Positions 1-10,986 of a stretch of DNA of 64,000 nucleotides are shown here, in pieces. Position numbers and translations under genes: made by a program. Source of the DNA: Akanthomyces muscarius (lineage: Eukaryota; Ascomycota; Sordariomycetes; Hypocreales; Cordycipitaceae); contig NC_079243.1 in the NCBI RefSeq assembly GCF_028009165.1, positions 3,224,001 to 3,288,000 of the forward strand, given 5' to 3'. Within the stretch, counting starts at the first letter, position 1; every line of letters begins with the position of its first letter. The notes below the pieces were generated by a model. That model did no database searches. It saw nothing but the letters and a program-made list of their open reading frames with translations, and was not told the DNA's origin.

Positions 1-1435
1 ATGCCGGATTACATCGGTGGCGGCATTGCGCACATGCACCCCGGCTTCTTGCTGCAGTTGTCAAGTTGCTCTTACTGATGAACCTTCTCGGAGTCTTCGG
101 CGGTCGAGAGCCTAGCATCGGCATACGACCAAGAGAAAAAACGTGGCCATTCCGACCTCGGTGTGGATTATACATTTATTATCAATCTTGCGCCAATTGA
201 CAAAGCCTCATTGGATCATCCAAAACATCTGTCGGCAACGTGCTCAATCGTCGCTCCTGATATGCTCCCCCAGCTATCCTATACCGGCCCCGAATTAATC
301 CATGGGTATTCCTCTGGTGGGCTTTCGTTTTTTCTCGGTCAACTTTTTGGGGGCTTATCTATGCGTATGGAGCTGGAACCCGCCGCCACAGCGGACAGAG
401 GAACGATTCGCTTTTGCTCTCACATGTAGACACAAGAGCGGGAAGGGCTTCGATTCCTGTTCTTGTTCCATGCAATGCAGCAGAATCCCACTGAGCTGAG
501 GTCCGTCGCCGCGCTAAAACCGGACGCCCGTACGAGCCCACCAACAGACTAGTGCGGTGGACAGCGTGTTAGCGGAGCGCCTGCGCATCGCACAGATCGT
601 TCTCCTCTGTATGTTTCCTCGTCTTCCCTCGTAAGGCTGTCTGATTATTTCTTCTGTCTATCCCGCCGGGGGCTACAGTTCGTCCAGTGTAGTGGAAACT
701 GCAACATGATAGGCCCGAAGGCGTGGCGTCTGCTAGACATTGTCGCTTGCCTGATTGTGCCACCGATCTGCGGGCCAAGATCATATTATGCACTCTAAAT
801 CCGACTATATCTCGAGCTCGGCACTATTGAACGTGCCAGTGCCCGGGAGGGACAGTGTAGCACGAGGTGAATACTCTCGAATGCTTGGTTGATCACGTAT
901 TTCTCTAGTCGTGGCCCGTTAGTCACAGTGGGCGTGGCAGAGGGCACGGGTGCTCGTGTTGCCTAGGATTTGCTGATGTATGAGGTCGGCCACGGGGCCG
1001 AGCCCCCGCTCAGAGAGATGCTGGAGCTCGTAAAGGGAGATAAAGATGAAAGATGCAGGGGCTTGATCATGGTATTTGGAAAGAGGATGGCACGGTATAA
1101 GGTTAGGCTGTCAGTGGGTGCCGGTGGGTGGTAGCGGCCCGTGGGTGCGTCCGGGCCACACCACCATGTCTCTACCGTCTACTCCAGCTTCCTTTTCCGT
1201 GCCGTTTCCCGTTTCTTTTCAGCTAGCTAGCCGTGCAGATTGCATGGATTTGATTCTGAAGCTCCGCATGTGGAGGAGCAGACTAGTGGGCGGTCGCTGC
1301 CATGGTGACTTCGTTATAAGTATGTCGCGTGCGCCTCGCACTTCTTATTTGTTGAAGGGCAGCAGGTCACTTCATCCTTTCAGCTTATTTGTCAGAGAGA
1401 ATTAGATCGGCAAAGTCCATCCTCTGCGAGACAAT
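1..1435. other. Gene-free left edge and sphingomyelinase promoter
   Basis: No reading frame here has recognisable protein features; the short open frames overlap each other on both strands and lack splice-linked continuation. The last 300 bases before the sphingomyelinase start presumably hold its promoter and leader. A gene entering from beyond the left edge cannot be excluded. Confidence 0.5.
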
Positions 1436-3607
1436 ATGCGTGTTACTAATCTTGTCCCGCTGCTTGCCGCAGCTGCGCCGGTCGCCAGGGCAGCCCAGGG
1501 TGACAGCCAGCCAGTAGCCCGTGCTGAGCTCATGTCTTTGGAGCACTCACTTCATCAGCGAGGTCTCGTCGATGATATCTGGAACAAGATCAAAGGAGCG
1601 GCAACTTGTGGCGGCTGCGAGGTGAGATGCGTTCTTGCTCTTACACCATGAGAGCCTAGACTGACAGTGTGACAGAGCATCCTAGTGCTGCTGAAGGGTA
1701 TCGCCTTCTTTGGTGATGGTGCTTTTGTGGGCGCAGCAAAGACTCTTTGCAAACTTGGCAAGGTACGCCTTCACCAAGAACAAGGCACTTGCGACCTGCG
1801 AATCCCGACTGACAATACGTAGATCCAGGACCCCGACGTATGTGACGGCCTGCTGGATCGCGAAGGTCCGACGGTTGCGAGAGTGATCAACGAACTCTCC
1901 ATGTACGGGCGGACCCAAAAGTTGTTCTGCGGAGCAATTCTTGGGCTCTGTGATATCCCCGCGGTGCAGCCTTTGGACCTCAAGTTCCCAAGCGAGAAGC
2001 CGAACCGCGGTCGCCCTACGCCGAGCGGGAATAAGCCACTCAAGGTTGTGCACTTTTCTGATATCCATGTCGACCATCATTACACGGTGGGCTCCAACAC
2101 TGCGTGCAACAAGCCTATTTGCTGTCGGTGAGTTACGCACGGCCCATAGCCATCTTTCCTGGCTAACCTTGTCAGCGCGTACACTAAGGACGATGCTCCT
2201 GGCACGACCAAGAACCCCGCTGGTCCCTTTGGTGACCACAAGTGCGATACTCCGGTAAACCTTGAACAGAGCATGTACAAGGCTATCAAGGAAGCTGTAC
2301 CAGATGTTGCATTTGCTCTCTTCACCGGAGATATTGTCGACCACACTATCTGGAACACCACCAAGGAGTCCAACATTCACGACAGCAAGTCACAAATCAC
2401 GCATTGACTGGCCCATAGCTAACAAGTTTTAGTCAGCGATGCCATGACTATCATGGACAGCCACCTGAACACCGTGTACGGCACCGTCGGCAACCACGAG
2501 ATGAGCCCCGTCAACCTCATCCCATCCAACAAGTACGCCGAGAAGAGCAACAGCGCCCAGTGGGTGTACGATCTGCTCGCCGGCTACTGGGTCAAGTGGA
2601 CGGGCAAGGAGACAAAAAGCGACATCACCTCGATCGGCGCCTACTCAGCCAAGTACCCCCAAGGCAAGCTGCGCGTCATCTCGCTCAACACCAATCTGTA
2701 TTACCGCCACAACTTTGAAATGTACCACGACGACATGGAAAAGGACCCCAACGGGCAGTTTGCGTGGCTCGTGCAGCAGCTCGATGCCGCTGAAAAGGCC
2801 GGCGACCGCGCTTACATCATGGGCCACATGCCCATGGGCGACATGGACGCGCTGCACGACGGCTCGCACACCTTTGACCAGATTGTCAACCGCTACACCG
2901 ACACAATCGCAGCCATGTTCTTTGGCCACACGCACGTCGACCACTTTGAGCTTCACTACGCCGACTACAACAACCGTAGCTACCAGAACGCGCGCGCCAT
3001 GTCCTACATTGCCCCGTCCCTGACACCGACCTCCGGCATGCCGTCGTTCCGCGTCTACGACGTCGACCCGGAGACCTTTGCCGTGCTCGACTCGGTCCAG
3101 TACGCCGCCGACATGGCCAACCCGGCCTTTCAGACCACCGGCCCCGTCTGGACGCAGTACTACTCGGCCAAGGCGACGTACGGCGCGCTGCTCAGCCCGC
3201 CCCTGACGGCTGCCAGCGCCGAGCTCACGCCGGCGTTTTGGCACAACGTCACCGTTGCCCTGGAGGGCGACGAGGCCGAGTTTGACAAGTACCTGGCCCG
3301 CAAGAGCCGCGGCTGGAACCCGCAGGCGTGCACCGGCGACTGCTACAAGAATGAGATTTGCGCGCTGCGCGGCGGCCGCGCCGAGAACAACTGCTACAAG
3401 GCCACGCCCGGTCTGAGCCTCACCAAGCGCGACCAGGTCGGCAACAATGCCCACGACGACTGCGGCGAGTCGACCAGCGCCATGGTGCTCGGCGGCCTGG
3501 TCACCAACAAGGAGGTGCTGGAGAAGCTGCAGGAGATATTCGACGAGATGGGCGAGAAGGCGGGCGCCAAGTCCTTTGACCCCGAGAAGGGATGGCTGTA
3601 TGAGTGA
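1436..3607 (+). CDS. Secreted acid sphingomyelinase-like phosphodiesterase
   Basis: Predicted sphingomyelin phosphodiesterase, which hydrolyses sphingomyelin-type lipids to ceramide and a phospho-headgroup outside the cell or in the vacuole. Exons read as 1436-1621, 1676-1762, 1823-2127, 2176-2384 and 2433-3607, giving 653 residues. A signal peptide (about residues 1-20) is followed by a saposin-B domain with six cysteines (58, 61, 87, 97, 127, 134) and a calcineurin-like metallophosphatase domain showing DIHVDHH, GDIVDH, GNHE, GHMPMGD and GHTHVDHF, the expected two-metal ligands. The C-terminal part is Cys-containing, as in acid sphingomyelinases. The fourth intron only keeps frame with a GC donor (gcaagt). 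It converges on ARG7 with a 240-base gap. Family assignment is strong; substrate preference is inferred. Confidence 0.9.
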
Positions 3608-3847
3608 AGATGTTATTTGAAAGTCTGAAGGTTCGATGCGAAGCGTGGCGTTGGCGAGAGCTTGATTTGGTGGCGTAGAAAATAGTTGACACCGTATAAA
3701 TTAGTCAGATGTACATACGAGATGGACCACGAACAAATATTTTCATAGGCCGATATCTTCCTGAAGACTCAAATCGGAAGGCTTCTATTCTTTTTGAAAT
3801 GTCCAAAATTGCTATCGAAACCCAAGACGCCAATATGCCGTAGAAGT

Positions 3848-5274
3848 TTACGTGCGGTAGTCACCATTGATTGTGACGTAGTCGTGACTGAAATCGCAAG
3901 TCCAATGTGTCGTGCTCTTGTCTCCTGTACCCAGTCTGACCAGAATCTCCAAGTCTTCCATTTCCAGAATCTCACTGGCGCGGGCCTCGTCCACCTGCTC
4001 CGGCTCGCCATTCACCAGCAGCTTCAGTTCCGCAGAGCCGTCCGTCGGGATGAAGGACACATTCGTCTTCTCCGGGCTGATGTCCTCGGCTTCCGTGGGC
4101 GCATGCGTCGGCGGTGTGATGAGCGCGTAGCCAGCAGCGCAGAGAATGCGGCCCCAGTTGGCGTCTTTTCCGTAGAGGGCCGTCTTGACGAGGGGCGAGA
4201 GGGCAATGGAGCGCGCGACCTGGCGGGCGCCGTCTTCGGTAGCGGCATCCACGACGCGGATCGTCACAAACTTTGTGGCGCCCTCGCCGTCGCGGACAAT
4301 GTACTTGGCGAGGTCGGCGGAAAAGTCGGTCAGCACGTTGCGGAAAGCGTCGTAGTCGCGAGACTGCTCCGAGGCGACCTCGGTGCCGCCCGCCGCGCCA
4401 TTGGCCAGCAGGGCGACGGTGTCGTTGGTCGACGTGTCACCGTCGACGGTGATGGAGTTGAAGGAGCGGTCGACGGCGTGGCGCAGCAGAGGAGTCATGA
4501 TCGCCGGCGCGACGGGGGCGTCGGTGGCGAGGATAGTGAGCAGCGTGGCCATGTTGGGAGCCAGCATACCGGCGCCCTTGGTCATGCCGGCAATGCGGTA
4601 CTCGACACCAGGTGAAGAGGGAAGCTCAAAGGTACGGGACATGAGCTTGGGAAAGGTATCTGTTGTGCATATGGCCTTGGCGCAGCTGAGCCAGTGCTTG
4701 TGCGAATCGCCGGCCTGGTGACAGGCGACGGGGATGTGGTCTACAATCTTCTGGATAGGAAGTCTACTCGTATTAGCCATTGCGAGACCGCTCTGATCAA
4801 TGGTAACGCATACCTCTGTCCAATCACACCAGTACTCATGACAATCGTCGAGTCCTCTGCTCCGACACGCTGATCCGTCGTCTGGGCCATATTGGCCGCA
4901 TCCTCAAGTCCTCCGATACCGGTGACGGCATTGGCGTTGCCCGAGTTGACAATGATGCTGCGCAGGCCGGCATTGGCCTTGCTCTGGAGTAGCTTGCGGC
5001 TGAAGCTGACGGGCGCGGCCTGGAACTTGTTCTTGGTGAAGACAGCGGCGGCGGCACATGGCCGGTCGGAGGTTACGAGGGCCAGGTCGGGCTTGCTCGT
5101 GTTGCCCGGCTTGACGCCGACAAAGACGCCGGATGCCTGGAAGCCCTTGGGATAGGTGCCGGAGGAAGGTACATACTTGGCCTTGGCAGGCGGGATGGCA
5201 CCGCTCAGGCTCGAGTATGCGCGCGTGAATCGCATGGTCGGTGACAATTGGCTCATGGTGGTGAAAAGACGCAT
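3848..5274 (-). CDS. ARG7: Mitochondrial glutamate N-acetyltransferase / ornithine acetyltransferase (ArgJ family)
   Basis: Bifunctional ArgJ-type enzyme of the mitochondrial arginine pathway: it moves acetyl from N-acetylornithine to glutamate and can make N-acetylglutamate from acetyl-CoA. Exons 5274-4814 and 4763-3848, with a 50-base intron at 4764-4813, give 458 residues. The first 30 residues are rich in Ser, Thr and Arg and lack acids at the start, fitting a mitochondrial presequence; a second in-frame Met at residue 7 is an alternative start. Diagnostic motifs are [29 protein letters not shown] (self-cleavage expected between Ala226 and Thr227), DGDTSTNDT and GKDANWGRI. Length is normal for the family. 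Very secure. Confidence 0.96.
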
Positions 5275-7267
5275 GTTGTGTCAGCGTCTAGATGGCAAAC
5301 GGCGGAGCTCCCTCTCGATGTGAGTGGGCTCCGGCTCGGCAGCTGGCAAGCAGATCTGCGGGCCTTTTTTGTTCAATCCAAGCGGTGACGGACCACTGAC
5401 AGACCATGACAGCACTGTAACTTTGGCGGCGCTAGGCAGCACAGCGCTAGCTCTCCGCCCGTCCAGGCACCTGCAGCGTCTGGAGGCTCTCATGACGCGC
5501 TTTGCCTCTTTGGGATTACTCACTCGAAAAGGAATTTCTCGCAGGCGGCCTGGTCCGTGCTCTGGGCCTCAGGCAGCCGGCTCTCCGTTTGCTGGGGACG
5601 TCTATAAAAGCACGCGGCGCCCACTCTCCTTTCAGTCTTCTTTTTTTCCTTTCTTCTTCATCCCAGTGCACGGGCGTTTTCCTTCTCCGTGAAGCGATAA
5701 GCTGAGAGAGGAATTTTGCTAGTTGAAAACTATAACAGACCACTCTTTTCTGGATTTATCCGGGAAAGGAATTTTTGTAACCCTACTGTTTGTCACAGAC
5801 AAAGTCTTTTCTATTTCTTTCATTGCGGCCGATCCCTGGTTGGAACGACGTGAAGAAGGAGCAAAATGGAAATGCCAAGTGAACGAAGAACGTCGATCGA
5901 GGCCATACGAACGTGTCGGAGAACTCTTAATCAAATGTCTTGTCGCCCTGTTGATGTCGCGTGCTCGACCTGGAAAAGCTCTGAGGCAGGAAATTTTTGA
6001 AGCATCACAAGCAGCTGCTCGAAACGCTCTCCGCGCCATCCACGACGAGAAGCATCACATCAGAAGCTTGGAATTTAATGTGTAGTGTCATTTATCCGGA
6101 CTTTGTCGTTGTTTTTTCCTCGTCTCGTACCAGGGCGATGTTGATTTTAAATAATTTCCGGCGCTTCTTGTGAAGGTCATGATGCTGCCTGTCTCAGAAC
6201 ACGGACCCCAGCGCTCCATGTGACGGTGTCACAACCCATTAGCCGCGTTCTTGCCGTCGTTGACCAGCTGCGAATCAAGAATATTCCTCCGCGTTTCTTG
6301 ATGCTTCGTCTTGTTAAATTACCAACCCAACTTGTCTGCGTATCGATGGCCGCTCCGCAAACAGCACGGTGCGGTCCCGTCGCCACACTTGGCCAAAAGA
6401 TCGCCTGTGCTGCTATTTTGCTGCTTGGCAACCTCGTAGTTCAAGGCCATACTAACATTCACTCGGTTCACAGTAAATCAGCCGCAAGTCAACAATATGC
6501 CGCCTGCATTGCCAGGCTGCTCAAGGTAGCAGTGGCTTTGGCCCACCTCCAGGAATGGTCCTAGCTCGAGCTGTCTTCTCCCCGACACTGCATCTACCAA
6601 GTGGCGTCATTTCCTCCAATACATGCCATTGTCTGGGATTGAGATTTTGTTTTAATAGCAGGAAGAACCAGACATTCGATTCTGAAGAGCTCCAAAATCC
6701 TTCCCCCTTTTGACAGCCGTTTCGACCATTTTCTATCGATTCGCTGGGCACCACCTCCAGTGGCCTTGGTGTTGAGCTCCATCCCGCTCACCTTATATGC
6801 AAGTTGGACTCAGGCCGCGGCTTAGGGCTCGCTCATCGCTCTTGGATCTGGTACGGGCCCGAAACGAAGCCGACAACAAATCCAAAGAAGCTTTGCCCTC
6901 GCCGCTGTCGAGTCCTGCGCGGTCACCGTTGCTGTCGCTGTCGTCGTCTGGCCTCTTTTTAGGCGGCCCACCGCTAGCCACAGGCGCTGCATCCACTGAA
7001 GGCACCGCTGCGGTCGCTGAAAGCACCAAGCCCACGGGAGCTTCACCCGCTGCAACCGCTACATCATCGGCCCCACCTCAACGCCCCAGGCTAGCTTCTG
7101 CGGCAGCTCTCGACGTTCCTCTGCCAAACTCTCCCCCATCATCACCACATCCTCCTCCAACGCCGCCCGCACCATCGTCCCGGGTATCTCCTCCTCCCTC
7201 CTCCGCTGCTTCCCCCGACTCCGCCGCAAAAGAGCCCGACGCCGCCCACGTCTCGGCATCATCCAAG
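5275..7267. other. Divergent ARG7 / V-ATPase A intergenic region
   Basis: Two kilobases between divergent genes. It contains a good TATA box at 5603-5610 on the plus strand followed by a T/C-rich tract (5628-5665), not matched by an obvious plus-strand gene. From 6797 an ATG opens a frame that runs without stop into the V-ATPase A start codon; it is low-complexity Ser/Pro/Ala and most likely leader sequence. No RNA gene or transposon was recognised. Confidence 0.5.
5603..5610 (+). promoter_or_regulatory. TATA box without an assigned gene
   Basis: The sequence tataaaag is followed 20-60 bases downstream by a long T/C-rich stretch, the usual arrangement at filamentous-fungal transcription starts. 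The nearest plus-strand gene starts 1.66 kb away, so this may drive a non-coding or short-peptide transcript, or be fortuitous. Confidence 0.3.
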
Positions 7268-9526
7268 ATGGCTCCGGTACGACCTCCTCCCCAGCCTCGG
7301 GCGAGCGACTTGTCCAAGATGCCGTCACAACATCGATCTGCCCGCCCCACAGCGACACAGAAACTAATCAGTCTGTCATTTTAGAAAGCGAACAACGCCG
7401 GCAAGGATGCCGAGCGTCATGGTACGTCTCTTCTTGGCGCTACTGCTCGCTGAACGCTGTCAAAACTAACTGGTGGCTAGGCAAGATTTACTCCATCTCT
7501 GGGTTCGTCATCCCGCTCGAAAGCGCACGCCGTGCCCAGCTCAACGCCCGCTAACTCGCCCTCGCAGTCCCGTCATTGTCGCTGAAGACATGCTCGGTGT
7601 TGCCATGTACGAATTGGTGAGTCCATACAGCTCCGACCGTTGCAGAGCTACCCCACTAACGGTTTGCAGGTCAATGTTGGCCACGATAACCTCGCTGGCG
7701 AAGTCATTCGAATCAACGGCGACCAGGCAACCATCCAAGTGTACGAGGAAACTGGTATGGATCTTGATTCCAGAGTAGTAGAAGCAAAGGCTAACAAGTG
7801 TAGCCGGTGTCACTGTCGGCGACCCCGTCTTTCGCACCGGCAAGCCGCTGTCCGTCGAGCTCGGTCCCGGTCTGCTGAACGGTATTTACGATGGTATCCA
7901 ACGTCCTCTGGCTGGCATCGCCGAGGCCTCTGGAGGTATCTACATTCCTCGTGGCATCTCTGTCCCCGCTCTCGACCGCAAGAAGAAGTGGGAGTTCACC
8001 CCCACCAAGAAGGTTGGCGACCACATTACCGGAGGTGATGTTTGGGGTACCGTCTTTGAAAACTCCTTCGTCCGTGTCCACAGCATCCTCCTCCCACCCC
8101 GCGCGCGTGGTACTATTACCAAGATTGCCTCCAAGGGCGAGTACACTGTGGCCGAAAACATCCTCGAGGTCGAGTTTGACGGCAAAAAGACCGAATACCC
8201 AATGATGCAGACATGGCCTGTCCGTGTCCCCAGACCTTCTACCGAGAAGCTTGTTGCTGAGGAGCCCTTCATTGTCGGCCAGCGTGTCCTAGACGCCCTT
8301 TTCCCTGGTGTTTTGGGTGGTACCATTGCTATTCCTGGTGCCTTCGGTTGTGGCAAGACGGTCATTTCTCAGTCCGTCTCCAAGTTTTCCAACTCTGATG
8401 TGATTGTCTATGTTGGATGGTACGTTTCCTACTATCCCAAAATGATTCAATATGCTAATGATTGCAGTGGTGAACGAGGCAACGAAATGGCTGAAGTCTT
8501 GAAGGATTTCCCCGAGCTCACAATCGACGTCGACGGCCGCAAAGAGCCCATTATGAAGCGCACAACCCTCATTGCCAACACATCCAACATGCCTGTGGCT
8601 GCTCGTGAAGCCTCCATCTACACTGGAATTACCGTTGCCGAATATTTCCGTGACCAGGGTCTCGATGTGGCCATGATGGCTGATTCCTCGTCACGATGGG
8701 CTGAGGCTCTACGCGAATTGTCTGGTCGTCTCGGAGAAATGCCTGCTGATCAGGGTTTCCCTGCCTACCTTGGTGCCAAGCTTGCCTCTTTCTACGAGCG
8801 TGCTGGTCGCGTCCAGGCTCTCGGCTCTCCTGACCGCAAGGGCAGTGTCAGCATTGTCGGTGCCGTGTCCCCCGCCGGCGGTGATTTCTCTGACCCTGTC
8901 TGTACTTCTACGCTGGGTATTGTTCAGGTCTTCTGGGGTCTGGACAAGAAGCTTGCCCAGCGTAAGCACTTCCCCTCCATCAACACCAGTCTTTCCTACA
9001 GCAAGTATACCGGTATCCTAGACAAATACTACGAAAAGGATTTCCCCGACTTCCCAAGACTGCGTAACCGCATCAAGCAGCTCTTGACCGACTCTGATGA
9101 ACTGGAGCAAGTTGTGCAGCTGGTCGGAAAGAGCGCTCTGTCCGACCCTGACAAGATTACGCTGGATATTGCCGGTCTCGTCAAGGAAGACTTTTTACAG
9201 CAAAACGGTTACTCCGATTACGATCAGTTCTGCCCTATCTGGAAGACGGAATGGATGATGAAGCTGATGGTTGGATTCCACGATGAGGCTCAGAAGGTTA
9301 TTGCTCAAGGCCAAAGCTGGGGCAAGGTGCGGGAGGCGACGAGTGAACTTCAGTCACAGCTGCGTCAGCTCAAGTTTGAGCAGCCCAGCGAGGGACAGGA
9401 GGCTGTTAGCAAGAAGGTGAGCTTCTTTCCATGAATCTTTTAAAACTGCAACATGCTAACGATGAACAGTACGAGGCTATTCACCAGTCGATGACGGAGA
9501 AGTTTGCGTCGGTTATGGATGAGTAA
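7268..9526 (+). CDS. VMA1: V-type proton ATPase catalytic subunit A
   Basis: Catalytic subunit A of the V1 sector of the vacuolar H+-ATPase, which hydrolyses ATP on the cytosolic face to acidify vacuole and Golgi. Exons 7268-7276, 7385-7421, 7481-7502, 7568-7616, 7670-7754, 7804-8419, 8468-9416 and 9470-9526 join in frame to 607 residues, normal for fungi. Seen: [16 protein letters not shown], the P-loop GAFGCGKT (246-253), [12 protein letters not shown] from Cys273, [11 protein letters not shown] and a C-terminal helix. No intein is present; a 48-base intron splits the Cys273 codon, the site where yeast VMA1 carries its intein. The first four exons are only 9, 37, 22 and 49 bases. The start follows fungal orthologues (MAP...); an upstream in-frame ATG at 6797 would add 157 residues and is thought unused. 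Confidence 0.97.
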
Positions 9527-10043
9527 GAGTTGTAGACCTATAGTCCTTTAGAATTTGTCTTGTCGGTATATGCGACCGACTAGTATTTCTGGCGTGCTTG
9601 CGCATGTAGTCAATAAACGTTTCAATTTAGTTACGACGAATTTATGCACAGGCTGCAATTGTAGATGATGTGATTGTCGGCAGTGAAACCAGGGGCTGCA
9701 GACAACTTCGTTGCTCGCGTCGCATGTACTTTGTTCGCAACCACGAGCCATGAAGCAAGTGCCCAAAGCTAATGCGGGCTCAAGGTCGATTCAAAGTGGC
9801 TCACTTGAAGCAACTCAGTTGGCGCGGAGCTCATTACGCTGGTTGTGGAACACGCAGTCAAAGCAAAAACGTCCATGAGTATATCCATTGTATTCAATTT
9901 GACATGACTTTTAAGTATGTACCATGTATATATGTGTGGGTGCTGCCACTCGCTTCGAGGACAGCTATTTACAAAAAGGGTACGTAACAATCACTCCGAT
10001 ACCCAGTCATCAACTCATACCGTCATCTCGCTCACCATCTCTC
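9527..10043. other. Convergent 3' region
   Basis: Five hundred bases between the 3' ends of V-ATPase A and the glutamic peptidase. It is AT-richer than the flanking exons and should hold both 3' UTRs; no coding or RNA feature was seen. Confidence 0.5.
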
Positions 10044-10986
10044 CTAGTGAGAGGTGCTGTGGACGTAGACGTTGTTGCCGGAGATGGAGCCGGCGCAGAG
10101 CTCACGGCCGTTCTGGGCAATGTTGACATTGTTGCTTCCAGGGCCGGCCGACTGGCCGCCCGTGGTCGACGCCTCGCAGTCGGTGAAGTAGGTGTCGGGG
10201 AAGTCGGCAAAGGGCTCGAGGTTACCCGAGGGCAGGCCCGTGAGGTCCTCGAGGATCCACTCGGCCGAGGTGCCGCAGAGGTCGGCGCCGCCGTTGGAAA
10301 AGTAAAAGTGCATCGACTGGCCGGTGCTGACGTTGTTGATGGTGACGTTGCCGGAGCGCGAGCCGTCGGCGGTGACGAGGCCGGACATTTGGTCGCCCGT
10401 GTTGACGTTCATGTTGAAGGTGCGGAGGGGGGCGGGGACGAACTCGAACCACGCGTAGTTCTCCTGGTAGCCGTTGGAGTCAATCTGACGAGGGATAATG
10501 TGTTAGTCTTGCTCTTGCATATAGAGGTCAGGTGTGCACGGGGGAAAGGAAGTAACAAACCTGAGAGCCGGAACCGCCCTGGATGAGACCGCCCGACTGG
10601 CAGCCATCGCCGTCGATGCCGATCCACTGCACGAGGGACGGCTGGTTGTTGGCGCTCTGGCCGGAGCGGAGCGAGATCTCCGGCACGGTCCAGCCGCCAG
10701 AGACCTCGTTCCAGACACCGCCGGGGGGGTTGAGGTTGGCGGCGCCGCACCAGTTGCTGAAGGTCTGGGTGCGCTTCTCCTTGTCGCCGGCGGCGCGGGC
10801 CTTGCGGCGCTGCTCGCGCTGGGCGACGCGCGAGGTGGCGTCGATGGTCGGGCCGAACTCGACGGGCAGCTCGGAGCCGTCGGCGTCGAGGTGGGTGACG
10901 GTGTATGTCACGCCGTTGACCGTCTCGGTGAAGGCGGCCTGCACGGCGGCGACGGAGAGGAGCGCAATGGCGGCGACGGCCTTCAT
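10044..10986 (-). CDS. Secreted glutamic peptidase (eqolisin, family G1)
   Basis: Acid endopeptidase of the aspergilloglutamic/scytalidoglutamic type, secreted for protein degradation at low pH. Exons 10986-10561 and 10484-10044 (76-base intron) give 288 residues. A signal peptide (MKAVAAIALLSVAAVQA) is followed by a basic propeptide ending in KEKR at residue 72, a plausible processing site. The mature part shows NWCGAANLN, WIGIDGDGC, the predicted catalytic Gln136 in LIQGG and Glu217 in SAEWILED, plus paired cysteines. The start is at the Met that begins the signal peptide; a longer frame upstream is leader. A TATA sequence lies about 100 bases upstream. Function is secure; target proteins are unknown. 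Confidence 0.93.

Noticed and set aside
2645..3454. Long minus-strand open frame (269 codons)
   Set aside because: It is antisense to the sphingomyelinase catalytic exon; Val/Gly/Ala/Arg-rich composition is the mirror of GC-rich coding sequence.
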